A stretch of DNA of 64,000 bases from Hoyosella sp. YIM 151337. GTDB taxonomy: Bacteria; Actinomycetota; Actinomycetes; Mycobacteriales; Mycobacteriaceae. The stretch is taken from NCBI RefSeq assembly GCF_026041215.1, contig NZ_JAPEIQ010000039.1, positions 124,001 to 188,000 of the forward strand. The letters run 5' to 3'. The notes beneath the pieces were generated by a model that saw only the letters and a program-made list of their open reading frames with translations, had not been told where the DNA came from and did not search any database. Made by a program: the position numbers and the translations under genes. Below, piece by piece: positions 10,046 to 19,474 of the stretch (within the stretch, counting starts at the first letter, position 1; each line of letters starts with the position of its first letter).

Positions 10046-11386
10046 ATGGATCGCCAGAAGGAATTCGTGCTCCGCACGATCGAGGAGCGCGACATCCGGT
10101 TCGTCCGGCTATGGTTCACTGACGTCCTCGGCTACCTCAAATCGGTAGCGATCGCGCCTGCGGAACTCGAGGGAGCGTTCGCTGAAGGAATCGGTTTCGA
10201 TGGATCGTCCATCGAAGGGTTCTCCCGAGTGTCGGAAGCTGACACTGTGGCATTGCCCGATCCCTCCACCTTCCAGATCCTGCCCTGGGTGCATAAGGAC
10301 GGTAAGCCGCATACCGCGCGGATGTTCTGCGACATTGCGATGCCTGACGGGTCGCCGTCATGGTCCGACTCCCGGCATGTGCTGCGCCGCCAGCTGAGCA
10401 AAGCGGGGGACCTCGGATTCAGCTGCTACGTGCATCCAGAAATCGAGTTCTTCCTTCTGAAGGATTTCCCTGAAGACGGGACGGAGCCAGCGCCAGCGGA
10501 CAAGGGCGGCTACTTCGACCAGGCGGTGCACGATACGGCGCCGAACTTCCGCCGCCACGCGATCGAGGCGCTGGAATCAATGGGCATCTCGGTGGAGTTC
10601 AGCCATCACGAAACAGCCCCGGGGCAGCAGGAGATCGATCTGCGCTATGCGGACGCGCTGTCGATGGCGGACAACGTCATGACGTTCCGTTACGTCGTCA
10701 AGGAAGTTGCGCTGCAGGAAGGCGTGCACGCCTCATTCATGCCGAAGCCTTTCAGCCAGCATGCAGGCTCGGCAATGCACACTCACATCAGTCTTTTCGA
10801 AGGCGAAACGAACGCGTTCTTCAACCCGGACGACCCCATGGAGCTTTCGGATACGGCGAAGCAGTTCATCGCGGGAATCTTGCACCATGCCAACGAGATA
10901 AGCGCGATCACCAACCAGTGGGTGAACTCGTACAAACGCCTCATCCACGGCGGTGAAGCGCCGACGGCGGCCTCGTGGGGACGAGCGAACAGGTCCGCTT
11001 TGGTCCGCGTGCCGATGTATACGCCGAACAAGGCGTCATCGCGCCGGATTGAGGTGCGCAGCCCAGATTCCGCGTGCAACCCGTATTTGACGTTTGCGGT
11101 GCTTCTTGCCGCTGGGCTGCGTGGTATTGAGCATGGATACGAATTGCCAGCAGAAGCGGAAGATGACGTGTGGTCGCTCACCCGGGCCGAGCGGCGCGCG
11201 ATGGGATACCGGGAATTGCCTGGAAATCTCGACCATGCATTGCGTGAAATGGAGAAATCTGAGCTCGTCGCGGAGGCACTCGGCGAGCATGTCTTCGACT
11301 TCTTCCTGCGCAACAAACGCGCTGAGTGGGAGGCCTACCGCAGCCAGGTCACACCGTTCGAACTTAAGACTTACTTGTCGCTGTAA
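10046..11386 (+). CDS. glnA2: Glutamine synthetase type I-alpha (GlnA2)
   Basis: A 446-residue glutamine synthetase (L-Glu + NH3 + ATP to L-Gln). Seen: the beta-grasp N-terminal region with FTDVLGYLKS, GFDGSSIEGF, the metal-binding blocks (HPEIEFF, the HxT region in AGSAMHTHISLFE) and the C-terminal RNRSALVRVP-like block present here as ANRSALVRVPMYTPNK. It lacks the I-beta adenylylation site: where GlnA1 has a Tyr in LYELPPEEA this protein has DVWSLTRAE, with Trp in place of the aromatic Tyr, so GlnE should not modify it there. Orthologue of Rv2222c and directly upstream of glnE (33 bp gap), probably one transcript. Confidence 0.95.
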   Translation: MDRQKEFVLRTIEERDIRFVRLWFTDVLGYLKSVAIAPAELEGAFAEGIGFDGSSIEGFSRVSEADTVALPDPSTFQILPWVHKDGKPHTARMFCDIAMPDGSPSWSDSRHVLRRQLSKAGDLGFSCYVHPEIEFFLLKDFPEDGTEPAPADKGGYFDQAVHDTAPNFRRHAIEALESMGISVEFSHHETAPGQQEIDLRYADALSMADNVMTFRYVVKEVALQEGVHASFMPKPFSQHAGSAMHTHISLFEGETNAFFNPDDPMELSDTAKQFIAGILHHANEISAITNQWVNSYKRLIHGGEAPTAASWGRANRSALVRVPMYTPNKASSRRIEVRSPDSACNPYLTFAVLLAAGLRGIEHGYELPAEAEDDVWSLTRAERRAMGYRELPGNLDHALREMEKSELVAEALGEHVFDFFLRNKRAEWEAYRSQVTPFELKTYLSL

Positions 11387-11419
11387 GACTGACAGAACTC
11401 TTGTAGAGGCGTACGCAGT

Positions 11420-14400
11420 ATGGTGCGACCACCGCTCGGCCGCTCACTCATCCCCGGCCCCGCTAGGCTGGGGATGGTCGATCCCAACGCAGGACAACGA
11501 CTTGCTCAGTTGGGATGGGGCGGCGAGGCTGACACCGATCTGCTTTGGGCGCTGTCGCGGGCTCCCGACCCAGATCTCGCTGCACTCGCACTCAACCGCC
11601 TGCAAGATGCTGTTGGGGCGGACTGGGAGGAACTCGACCTCGAACTTCGGCGTGACACCGCGCTGCGTGGCCGACTGTTCGCCCTTCTCGGTTCGTCGAC
11701 AGCGCTCGGTGACCACCTGCTTTCGCGACCCGAGCTCTGGCAGCGACTGCGGGGCACCCACCTGCATTTGCCAAACGCCGAGGAACTCATTTCCGTGTTT
11801 CTCGACGCGGTGGACGCCGAACCCGAGACTATCGAGCACGCATCCGACGGCGCGGAGTCCACCTCGGTCAAGCACACGCGAACCTATCGGGCACAGCTGA
11901 CTGGACCGAAGGCGATATCGGCGCTGCGCAACACGTACCGTGATCAGCTTTTGCTGTTGGCGGCCGCCGACGTGGCGGCGACCGTCCAGGATGAGCCAGT
12001 GCTTCCGTACACAGCGGTGGTGCGTCACCTGAGCGCACTCGCGGACGCTGCCCTCACTGCTGCCCTCGCGGTTGCAGTCGCGACGGTGTGCAGCTCGCGT
12101 CCGTGTTCGGTTCGGCTCGGTGTGATTGCGATGGGCAAATGCGGTGCGCAAGAGCTCAATTACGTCAGCGACGTCGACGTGATATTTGTCGCGGAGCCGG
12201 CCGACGGAGTCGCGACCCGCCTGGCAAGCGAAATGATGCGCATCGGTTCAGCTTCTTTCTTCGAGGTTGACGCGGCGCTGCGCCCAGAGGGCAAAGCGGG
12301 CGCATTGGTGCGAAGTCTGGACTCGCACATCGCCTACTACAAGCGCTGGGCGCACACGTGGGAGTTCCAGGCGCTACTCAAAGCACGGCCCATGACAGGC
12401 GACATGACGCTGGGGCAACAGTACGTTGACGCGCTCAACCCTATGGTGTGGGTGGCATCCGAGCGCGAAGACTTCGTCGAAGGCGTCCGGAAGATGCGTC
12501 GCCGAGTCGAGTCACTCATCCCAGCCGACATCCGGGACCGTGAACTCAAACTCGGCGCGGGCGGATTACGAGACGTCGAGTTCGCTGTTCAGCTGCTTCA
12601 GATGGTGCACGGCCGGGCTGATGAATCGCTTCATGTGCTCTCTACCGTCGATGCTTTGACGGCGCTGGCTGCTGGCGGATACATAGGGCGCGAGGACGCA
12701 GCAAACCTCACGGCATCATACGAGTTCCTGCGGCTCCTTGAGCACCGGCTGCAGATGCAGCGCATGCAGCGGACTCACACACTGCCGTCAATTGACGACG
12801 AAGAGGCCCTGCGGTGGCTCGCGCGCGCGGCACACGTTCGTCCCGACGGCACCACTGACGCGCTTGGCGTGCTGGTCGCGGAAATCAAACGAAACGTCAA
12901 CCGGGTCCGCAGGATTCACACGAAGCTCTTTTACCAGCCGCTGCTGGAATCGGTGTCGAAACTCGACACGGAAGCGATGCGGCTCACCGAGGATGCCGCG
13001 ATCCGGCAGCTCTCCGCACTGGGCTACGCGACACCGAAGAACGCACTCGGACACCTGCGCGCGCTGTCTGGCGGAGTGACCAGGCGAGACCGAATTCAGG
13101 CGCTGCTCTTACCAACGCTCCTCGACTGGCTAAGCGAGACGCCGAATCCGGATGCCGGGTTACTCGCGTACCGCAGGATGTCGGAGGAACTCACTGACAA
13201 AGAGTGGTTTCTCCGTTCGCTCCGCGACGAAGGGGCCGCTGCTCGCCGCCTGATGAGAATCTTGGGCTCGTCCGCGTATATCCCCGATCTGCTGATCCGC
13301 GCACCCGACGTGCTGCGGTTGTTCGCTGACGGCCCGACTGGCCCTCGTCTCGTAGAACCAAAGACAGATGACGTGGCCAAGGGCTTGCTTGCCTCCGCGG
13401 CCCGTTACGGGAGCCCGGAACGCGCGATCGCGGCGGCCAGGTCGCTGCGGCGTGCTGAACTCGCGCGGATCGCATCGGCCGACGTGCTCGGTATGCTCAC
13501 CGTACCCGAGGTATGTGGCGCGTTGTCTTCGGTGTGGGTAGCGGTACTCGAGGCAGCCATGAAAGCTGCGATCCAGGCCAGTGTGGAGGAGCGCGGTGCT
13601 TCAGCGCCCGCCCGGATAGCCGTCATTGGAATGGGACGGCTCGGCGGTGCCGAACTCGGATATGGGTCCGACGCCGACGTGCTTTTTGTGTGCGACCCGG
13701 AGCCTGGTGCGGACGAGACGGATGCCGTGAAATGGTCGACCTCGATTGCTGAGACGGTTCGCAAACTGCTAGGCGCGCCGAGCGTGGACCCACCGCTCGA
13801 AGTGGACACCAATCTGCGGCCGGAAGGCCGCAGCGGTCCGATGGTACGGACGCTGGCTGCCTACGACGCCTATTACGAACAGTGGGCGCAACCCTGGGAA
13901 GTTCAAGCGCTCTTGCGTGCCCACCAGGTTGCCGGTGACACCGAATTGGGGCTTGCATTCTTGGAAATGGCAGACAAGACGCGCTACCCGCCAGGCGGTG
14001 TATCGGACAAGGCGGTGCAGGAGATTCGCCGTATCAAGGCGCGAGTGGACTCCGAACGACTGCCGCGCGGCGCTGATCCCGCGACACACACCAAACTCGG
14101 ACGCGGTGGGCTTTCAGACGTCGAGTGGACGGTACAGCTTCTCCAGTTGAAGCATGCCCACGCGGTTGTGGGGCTGCGAAACACCTCGACACTGCAGTCG
14201 CTCGATGCGATGGCAGCCGAGGAAATCCTCGGAGAGAACGACACAGACTTGCTCCGTGAAGCCTGGATCACGGCGACCAAAGCACGCAACGCACTGGTTC
14301 TCGCGCGGGGTAAACCTACAGATCAATTGCCTGGCCCGGGACCGGTGCTATCGGCGGTCGCCTACATTGCAGGCTGGGACGGTGAAGCGACGGACTTCCT

Positions 14401-14467
14401 CGAACATTATCGGCGAGTCACCCGGCGCGCGCGTGCCGTTGTTGAGCGCGTATTCGGCACACGATAG
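11420..14467 (+). CDS. glnE: Bifunctional glutamine synthetase adenylyltransferase / adenylyl-removing enzyme
   Basis: A 1015-residue protein (M. tuberculosis GlnE is 994). It contains two homologous nucleotidyltransferase halves: the N-terminal one with [21 protein letters not shown] (removal half) and the C-terminal one with [21 protein letters not shown] (adding half), each followed by an R-PEG(K/R)xG(A/P)xVR block and an alpha-helical GlnD-UR-UTase region ([22 protein letters not shown]). It adds or removes AMP on the tyrosine of GlnA1 according to nitrogen state. Start ATG 11420 gives a leader matching the length of the mycobacterial protein; ATG 11474 ([10 protein letters not shown]) is an alternative. 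Its stop abuts the stop of the convergent downstream gene with no intervening base. Confidence 0.96.
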   Translation: MVRPPLGRSLIPGPARLGMVDPNAGQRLAQLGWGGEADTDLLWALSRAPDPDLAALALNRLQDAVGADWEELDLELRRDTALRGRLFALLGSSTALGDHLLSRPELWQRLRGTHLHLPNAEELISVFLDAVDAEPETIEHASDGAESTSVKHTRTYRAQLTGPKAISALRNTYRDQLLLLAAADVAATVQDEPVLPYTAVVRHLSALADAALTAALAVAVATVCSSRPCSVRLGVIAMGKCGAQELNYVSDVDVIFVAEPADGVATRLASEMMRIGSASFFEVDAALRPEGKAGALVRSLDSHIAYYKRWAHTWEFQALLKARPMTGDMTLGQQYVDALNPMVWVASEREDFVEGVRKMRRRVESLIPADIRDRELKLGAGGLRDVEFAVQLLQMVHGRADESLHVLSTVDALTALAAGGYIGREDAANLTASYEFLRLLEHRLQMQRMQRTHTLPSIDDEEALRWLARAAHVRPDGTTDALGVLVAEIKRNVNRVRRIHTKLFYQPLLESVSKLDTEAMRLTEDAAIRQLSALGYATPKNALGHLRALSGGVTRRDRIQALLLPTLLDWLSETPNPDAGLLAYRRMSEELTDKEWFLRSLRDEGAAARRLMRILGSSAYIPDLLIRAPDVLRLFADGPTGPRLVEPKTDDVAKGLLASAARYGSPERAIAAARSLRRAELARIASADVLGMLTVPEVCGALSSVWVAVLEAAMKAAIQASVEERGASAPARIAVIGMGRLGGAELGYGSDADVLFVCDPEPGADETDAVKWSTSIAETVRKLLGAPSVDPPLEVDTNLRPEGRSGPMVRTLAAYDAYYEQWAQPWEVQALLRAHQVAGDTELGLAFLEMADKTRYPPGGVSDKAVQEIRRIKARVDSERLPRGADPATHTKLGRGGLSDVEWTVQLLQLKHAHAVVGLRNTSTLQSLDAMAAEEILGENDTDLLREAWITATKARNALVLARGKPTDQLPGPGPVLSAVAYIAGWDGEATDFLEHYRRVTRRARAVVERVFGTR

Positions 14468-15259
14468 TCAGCGCTTGCGAGATGTGCCTTTGGGCTGTGC
14501 CGTCGCGCGCTTGGACGTGTCGCGCTTCTGCACAGGCTTCCCGGTTGACGGTGGAGCAGGGGCTGAGTCAATGACCTCGTCGCTGCTTCGGCTGACGCGG
14601 GGAATGCGGGGGCGCGGGAACCTTCCGGCGATCGGCTCTGCGGCCTCCGTGATGTACCGGGAGGCTGACTCGATCCGCGAGATCGGTTCTTGCAAGCCAT
14701 CGATCGTTGGGGCGATGGTAACTAAGTTCTCCATCAGGCCGAGCATCCGTTCCGCGAGGCCGTTTTCAGTGAGGACGCGCTCAACAAAACCGCCCGATTG
14801 GAATACCCGGTCGATAAGGCCATTAGGGTCGAACACGTGCTCGAGCATGCCGCCCTTTTCGAGCGCTTGGCCGAGCGGGCGATCGGGCGCGGTGACGGAC
14901 GTGATCGCGCGCAGGAGCGCGACGGGGCCGTAAGGGTTGGCGACGAGGGCGAAAAGCTGGTCCGCAACACCGCGCTTGCCGACCATCACGTCCGCCATGT
15001 CGAGCAAACCGTTGTCACGCCGGATGGGACCGTCCGGCCGTACCCATTGGCTTGCCATGACAGTAACCCGAGCGCCAATGATGCCGACCCGGACCGGCAT
15101 GAGCGCGACGTCGACAATGACCATGCCCCTAGGGTACTGGGTGGGGTCGGGTTCGCTGCTGCGGATCCGGAAGGAAAAGGCGTCGATATTCGGGCGGAAA
15201 CTCTTGGTTTGGGGAGGGGGCTCGAACACGGGGCGGCGTGACGGCAGTCGCGGCAGCAT
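14468..15259 (-). CDS. Unknown protein with four tandem decapeptide repeats, between glnE and glnA1
   Basis: A 263-residue protein of no family I recognise. Start chosen at ATG 15259, which has GGAGGGA eight bases upstream; an in-frame ATG at 15298 has no such site. Residues of about 45-75 are hydrophobic and may be a membrane or strand segment (MVIVDVALMPVRVGIIGARVTVMAS). Residues 134-173 are four back-to-back ten-residue repeats: EKGGMLEHVF, DPNGLIDRVF, QSGGFVERVL and TENGLAERML, with a degenerate fifth (PDRPLGQAL) just before. The last ~45 residues are Pro-rich and then strongly basic (KPVQKRDTSKRATAQPKGTSRKR-like, split), suggesting nucleic-acid, polymer or surface binding. It is convergent with glnE (no gap) and same-strand downstream of glnA1, separated by a terminator. 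Confidence 0.75.
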   Translation of the reverse strand: MLPRLPSRRPVFEPPPQTKSFRPNIDAFSFRIRSSEPDPTQYPRGMVIVDVALMPVRVGIIGARVTVMASQWVRPDGPIRRDNGLLDMADVMVGKRGVADQLFALVANPYGPVALLRAITSVTAPDRPLGQALEKGGMLEHVFDPNGLIDRVFQSGGFVERVLTENGLAERMLGLMENLVTIAPTIDGLQEPISRIESASRYITEAAEPIAGRFPRPRIPRVSRSSDEVIDSAPAPPSTGKPVQKRDTSKRATAQPKGTSRKR

Positions 15260-15320
15260 CCGGTTCTCCCTCCATTTTCTGCGGCGTGTGTACTTCATTC
15301 ATAAGGAGGTGGCGCCCTGT

Positions 15321-15440
15321 ATGTCTAGGTACGTTTCATCACAGTGCGGGCGCGCTGCTACAAGTTCGTTACTTGCGTTACACCGTCCGCACCGTGTATA
15401 CGCGCGGGGCAAAACGGCCGAAGCCCGCCTGGTCACATGA
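15321..15440 (+). CDS. Possible 39-aa ORF with a perfect Shine-Dalgarno sequence
   Basis: ATG 15321 opens a 39-residue frame ending in TGA inside the glnA1 terminator stem. It is preceded by AAGGAGGTGG (15303-15312), a near-complete match to the anti-Shine-Dalgarno sequence, about 10 bases upstream. The peptide (MSRYVSSQCG...EARLVT) is Arg/Ala-rich and has no recognisable motif. It could be a leader peptide or an accidental match; nothing downstream on this strand would be controlled by it. Low confidence. Confidence 0.2.
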   Translation: MSRYVSSQCGRAATSSLLALHRPHRVYARGKTAEARLVT

Positions 15441-15456
15441 ACAGACGGGCTTCGGC
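15417..15456 (-). terminator. Terminator hairpin after glnA1
   Basis: GCCGAAGCCCG (15417-15427) pairs exactly with CGGGCTTCGGC (15446-15456) around an 18-nt loop. Read on the minus strand the stem is followed by CGTTTTG, a short T tract, so it should end the glnA1 transcript, whose stop codon lies 17 bp upstream at 15473. Confidence 0.75.
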
Positions 15457-15472
15457 AACAACCGTGCAGCGA

Positions 15473-16909
15473 TCACACGTCGTAGTACAGGTTGAACTCG
15501 TACGGGTGCGGACGCAGGCGAACCGGCTCGATTTCCTGCTCGCGCTTGAACGCGATCCAGGTTTCGATCAGATCGCTGGTGAACACACCACCCTCGGTGA
15601 GGAAGTCGTGGTCCTTCTCCAGGTTGTCGATGACAGCCTCGAGTGAGGTCGGTGCCTGCGGGATGCCCTTAGCCTCTTCCGGTGGGAGCTCGTACAGGTC
15701 CTTGTCAACAGGAGCGGGCGGCTCGATCTTGTTGCGCACGCCGTCGAGGCCCGCCATCATGCACGCCGCGAACGCGAGGTACGGGTTGCCGGAGCTGTCA
15801 GGGGCACGGAACTCGAGGCGCTTCGCCTTCGGGTTGTTTCCTGTGATCGGAATGCGGACTGCAGCCGAACGGTTGCGCTGCGAGTACACGAGGTTGATCG
15901 GCGCTTCGTAACCCGGCACCAGGCGGTGGTACGAGTTGATCGTCGGGTTCGTAAACGCGAGCAGCGACGGTGCGTGGTGGAGAATACCGCCGATGTAGTG
16001 GCGAGCAATGTCCGAGAGACCCGCGTAGCCGGCCTCGTCGTGGAACAGGGGCTTGCCGTCTTTCCACAGCGACTGGTGGATGTGCATGCCGGAACCGTTG
16101 TCACCGAAGAGCGGCTTAGGCATGAACGTCGCGGACTTACCGGCCTGCCACGCGGTGTTCTTGACGATGTACTTGAAGTTCAGCAGATCGTCGGCTGCGT
16201 GGGTAAGGGTGTTGAACTTGTAGTTGATTTCGGCCTGGCCTGCGGTGCCGACCTCGTGGTGACCACGCTCGATCTCGAAGCCAGCGTTCATCAAATTCGT
16301 CGTGATGTCATCGCGCAGGTCGACGTAGTGGTCGTACGGTGCTACGGGGAAATAGCCGCCCTTGAAGCGGACCTTGTATCCACGGTTCGGCGAGCCGTCT
16401 TCTTCGCGGTCGACGCCGGTGTTCCACCAGCCCGACTCGGAATCGATCTCGTAGAACGTGCCGTTGGCCTGCGAATCGAAGCGGATCGAGTCGAACAGGT
16501 AGAACTCTGCCTCGGGGCCGAAGTACGCGGTGTCCGCGATGCCTGTGCTCGCGAGGTAGGCCTCGGCTTTGCGGGCAACGTTGCGCGGGTCGCGGCTGTA
16601 CGCCTCGCGGGTGAAAGGATCGTGAACGGAGAAGACTACGTTCAGCGTCTTTGCAGCCCGGAATGGGTCAATGCCGGCGGTGGTGACATCCGGAAGGAGC
16701 AGCATGTCGGATTCGTGGATCGACTGAAAGCCACGCACCGATGACCCGTCGAACGCGAGGCCGTCGTCGATAACGTCCTGGTTAAACGCGGACGCCGGGA
16801 TCGAGAAGTGCTGCTGCACACCCGGAAGGTCGCAGAAACGGACGTCGACGTACTCGACGTTCTCATCGGCTATGAACTTGAAGACATCTTCGGCATTGGA
16901 AAACGCCAC
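15473..16909 (-). CDS. glnA: Glutamine synthetase type I-beta (GlnA1)
   Basis: A 478-residue dodecameric glutamine synthetase, the main ammonium-assimilating enzyme, the same length as M. tuberculosis GlnA1. Seen: [22 protein letters not shown], the metal-binding/ATP blocks ([17 protein letters not shown]), the active-site loop [13 protein letters not shown] and the adenylylation site [12 protein letters not shown], whose Tyr is residue 406 by count, matching the Tyr406 modified by GlnE in M. tuberculosis. A candidate GlnR operator lies about 100 bp upstream (17009-17025). In mycolata some of this enzyme is exported without a signal peptide; no signal sequence is visible here either. Confidence 0.98.
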   Translation of the reverse strand: MAFSNAEDVFKFIADENVEYVDVRFCDLPGVQQHFSIPASAFNQDVIDDGLAFDGSSVRGFQSIHESDMLLLPDVTTAGIDPFRAAKTLNVVFSVHDPFTREAYSRDPRNVARKAEAYLASTGIADTAYFGPEAEFYLFDSIRFDSQANGTFYEIDSESGWWNTGVDREEDGSPNRGYKVRFKGGYFPVAPYDHYVDLRDDITTNLMNAGFEIERGHHEVGTAGQAEINYKFNTLTHAADDLLNFKYIVKNTAWQAGKSATFMPKPLFGDNGSGMHIHQSLWKDGKPLFHDEAGYAGLSDIARHYIGGILHHAPSLLAFTNPTINSYHRLVPGYEAPINLVYSQRNRSAAVRIPITGNNPKAKRLEFRAPDSSGNPYLAFAACMMAGLDGVRNKIEPPAPVDKDLYELPPEEAKGIPQAPTSLEAVIDNLEKDHDFLTEGGVFTSDLIETWIAFKREQEIEPVRLRPHPYEFNLYYDV

Positions 16910-17008
16910 TCGTCTGCTCCTTCAGTTGGTCCCCGCATTCGTCAGGTTTTTTGCGGGATTCTCGGTGGAAACCGTATGGAGTTGGTGTTGCCCTGTGGTC
17001 ACCCTAGT

Positions 17009-17025
17009 GTTTCACGCGTGTTACC
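17009..17025 (-). promoter_or_regulatory. Candidate GlnR operator upstream of glnA1
   Basis: On the minus strand the sequence reads GGTAACACGCGTGAAAC. It fits the actinobacterial GlnR box (a TnAC half, six bases, then GAAAC) with exact AC-N6-GAAAC spacing, and it lies 100-116 bp before the glnA1 start. GlnR is the OmpR-type global nitrogen regulator in Streptomyces and mycobacteria. The assignment is a consensus match by eye; no promoter -10 was confirmed beside it. Confidence 0.5.
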
Positions 17026-17133
17026 AATTCAGGCGAGGGTTGCGAATCGGGACACATGTTTCGGCGGGCGTGCTGCGCTAGCCGGGACGACTCGGACTGG
17101 GGGACCGGGAACACCAGCACTATCCTAGAAGCC

Positions 17134-17598
17134 ATGTCCAGGATTACAGGCTCATGGCTCTATGGCCCGTCGGCCGCGCTCCCAAAGGGTGAGACGGGAG
17201 CTGAACAGAAGTACAAAGGTGAATCACTCGGACTTCCTGAGCATGGGCCGGGCTCGCTGCCGACCTGGCTGCGGCGAAGTGGTGCATTCTTCGCGGACAT
17301 TTTCATGGCTGCTGGTGTCGCTGCGGTGTTCACCTTCCCAGAGCCACCGCGCAATTGGAGTCTGTTGGTCTGGTTCACCGTTGCTATTTTCGCTGTGCTG
17401 TTCTTCTCATTCACGCCCGGGCAACTGATTTTCGGCATGAGAGTGCAGCGTGTTGACAAACAGGCGCCAATTGGTTTGTGGCGCTCTGTAGTTCGCGCGT
17501 TCCTCGTTGCTCTGATTATCCCGGCCGCAATCTGGGATCGGGATGCACGCGGCCTGCACGACAGGCTGACGGGTACGGCACTCATCCGCACCCGGTGA
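17134..17598 (+). CDS. RDD family integral membrane protein (Rv2219A-like)
   Basis: A 154-residue membrane protein starting at ATG 17134 (MSRITGSWLYGP). The RDD domain occupies about residues 45-150: RRSGAFFADIFM with the first helix, a second helix (WSLLVWFTVAIFAVLFFSFTPGQ), the G-MRVQRVD stretch, a third helix (AFLVALIIPAAIW) and the conserved end DARGLHDRLTGTALI. RDD proteins are small membrane proteins of largely unknown transport or ion-related function. Position between glnA1 and the DUF4191 gene is that of Rv2219A. It is convergent with the DUF4191 gene (12 bp gap). Confidence 0.88.
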   Translation: MSRITGSWLYGPSAALPKGETGAEQKYKGESLGLPEHGPGSLPTWLRRSGAFFADIFMAAGVAAVFTFPEPPRNWSLLVWFTVAIFAVLFFSFTPGQLIFGMRVQRVDKQAPIGLWRSVVRAFLVALIIPAAIWDRDARGLHDRLTGTALIRTR

Positions 17599-17610
17599 CC
17601 CCAGCGCTCG

Positions 17611-18357
17611 TCACCGTCGCTTGATGGTGCGCTGGACACTCTTCATCTTGCCGCCGCCTGGCACGGGACCGTGCGGCATGGCGGGGCCACTGGTGCGTGA
17701 GGCGATCGCAGCCAGGCGCTGCTCAAGGGAATCCATTTGCTTTCGCGTGATGTTCTTCGGCAGCCTGTTCATCGCCTTCTGCAGTTTGGCCAGCGGTATT
17801 TGATCCGCTTCATTTCCGACGATGATCTCGTAGATTGGTGTATCACCGACAAGGCGCGAAACTCGTTTCTTTTCCTGCGCGATAAGCCCCTTGACACGAT
17901 GTGGCGCACCCTCGCCGACGAGTATGACGCCGGGACGGCCGAGCACTCGGTGCACCGCGTCGAGATGTGTCGTGCCCGCAACCGCGTTGGTGACACGCCA
18001 CGGACCGCGCAGCGAGTCCAGCGCCCACGCAGCCGCGCCGGTCTGTCCTTCCGCCTTCTTGTAGACAGTGCGAGTCACGCGGCGGCCAAACACGATGACG
18101 GCGAGTAAGACACCGAGGATCAGGCCCATCGGGAGGAACAACCACTGTGCACTCATCAGCCAGCCCAGGCCGAACATAACAAGCGTGGTAAGGATGACCG
18201 TTCCCGCCATAATCGGAACGAGCCACTTGTCTTCCTTGCGCTGCATCTTGAAGGCTTGCCACAACTGTGAGCGGCGCTCCCGTGAGCGCTTCTTGCGTGC
18301 AGCCTTCAATTCCTTGCGCTGTTCTTTGTCGAGCTTGCCCGTGCTGCCCTTAGCCAT
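17611..18357 (-). CDS. DUF4191 membrane protein (Rv2219-like)
   Basis: About 248 residues when started at ATG 18357 (MAKGSTGKLDKEQ); an in-frame ATG seven codons upstream (18378) is possible but gives an extension not matching the ~250-residue family. A very basic N-terminus (about residues 5-45, KLDKEQRKELKAARKKRSRERR-like in two parts) is followed by two transmembrane helices (about 48-70 and 75-95) and a cytoplasmic C-terminal region with a conserved LGRPGVILVGEG block and an IYEIIVGNEADQIPL block. No enzymatic motif was seen. Conserved next to lipA in Mycobacteriales; the role is unknown. Confidence 0.88.
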   Translation of the reverse strand: MAKGSTGKLDKEQRKELKAARKKRSRERRSQLWQAFKMQRKEDKWLVPIMAGTVILTTLVMFGLGWLMSAQWLFLPMGLILGVLLAVIVFGRRVTRTVYKKAEGQTGAAAWALDSLRGPWRVTNAVAGTTHLDAVHRVLGRPGVILVGEGAPHRVKGLIAQEKKRVSRLVGDTPIYEIIVGNEADQIPLAKLQKAMNRLPKNITRKQMDSLEQRLAAIASRTSGPAMPHGPVPGGGKMKSVQRTIKRR

Positions 18358-18411
18358 ACCTCTCAGGATACTTCCCATCGCGCGTCCGGCGTCAGCCGCC
18401 AGACCCCCGCA

Positions 18412-19422
18412 TCAGCTCCCGAAACGGGCGAGCACTGAACTCGCTTCCTGCGCTGCACTGCCAGAGGTTGTCAGATGCGCCAGGTTTGCAGGGAGTTCCT
18501 CACCTCGGTGCGCTACAGCTTGAGCGTAGAGCCGCCCAGCACGGTAGGAGGAGCGTACCAGCGGCCCGGCCATGACACCGGCGAAACCGAGTTCCTGAGC
18601 GGTTTCCGAGTGGGCGACGAACTCTTCCGGCTTGACCCACCGTTCGACCGGATGGTGCCGCGGAGAGGGACGCAGATACTGCGTGATCGTGATGATGTCG
18701 CAACCGGCGTCGTGCAGATCCCGCAGCGCCTCGGTGACTTCACCGGGTGTCTCACCCATTCCGAGGATCAGGTTCGACTTCGTGACGAGACCCGCCTTGC
18801 GTGCGGCGGTGATGACGTCAAGTGAGCGTTGGTAGCGGAATGCCGGGCGAATGCGGCGGAACACGCGAGGCACGGTCTCAACATTATGTGCGAGCACTTC
18901 AGGGCGGGAGCTGAATACTTCGTCAAGCTGTTCAGGGATTGCGTTGAAGTCGGGGATCAATAGCTCAACACCGGTGCCTGAGTTAAGCGCATGGATCTGC
19001 CGGACCGTCTCCGCGTACAGCCAGGCGCCGCCATCCGGGAGATCGTCCCGGGCAACGCCAGTCACCGTCGAATAGCGGAGGCCCATCGCCTGGACACTGT
19101 CAGCGACACGGCGCGGTTCATCGCGATCGAGTTCGGCGGGTTTCCCTGTGTCGATCTGGCAGAAGTCGCAGCGCCGGGTGCATTGATCACCGCCGATGAG
19201 GAATGTTGCTTCGCGATCTTCCCAACACTCGAAGATGTTGGGGCAGCCCGCTTCCTCACACACGGTGTGTAAGCCCTCGCGTCGCACGAGGCTTTTGAGC
19301 TCGGTGTACTCGGGACCCATTTTTGCCCGGGTACGAATCCAATTGGGTTTCCGCTCGATGGGGGTCTCAGCGTTACGCGCTTCGATGCGGAGCAGCTTCC
19401 GTCCTTCTGGGGCGATAGTCAC
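18412..19422 (-). CDS. lipA: Lipoyl synthase
   Basis: A 336-residue radical SAM enzyme that inserts two sulfurs into octanoyl groups on lipoyl domains. Two Fe-S motifs are present: the auxiliary cluster cysteines in [12 protein letters not shown] (C-x4-C-x5-C) and the radical-SAM CxxxCxxC in CTRRCDFC. The conserved C-terminal R-S-S-Y (VRSSYRAG) is also present. It lies 52 bp downstream of lipB on the same strand, so octanoyl transfer and sulfur insertion are coupled. The obvious substrate, the E2 subunit with two lipoyl domains, is encoded 2 kb upstream. Confidence 0.98.
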   Translation of the reverse strand: MTIAPEGRKLLRIEARNAETPIERKPNWIRTRAKMGPEYTELKSLVRREGLHTVCEEAGCPNIFECWEDREATFLIGGDQCTRRCDFCQIDTGKPAELDRDEPRRVADSVQAMGLRYSTVTGVARDDLPDGGAWLYAETVRQIHALNSGTGVELLIPDFNAIPEQLDEVFSSRPEVLAHNVETVPRVFRRIRPAFRYQRSLDVITAARKAGLVTKSNLILGMGETPGEVTEALRDLHDAGCDIITITQYLRPSPRHHPVERWVKPEEFVAHSETAQELGFAGVMAGPLVRSSYRAGRLYAQAVAHRGEELPANLAHLTTSGSAAQEASSVLARFGS

Positions 19423-19474
19423 GTCCTAGATGCTACGCCGTGAGCGGTGGCGACGGGTGGTCGGCAGCGGGCGG

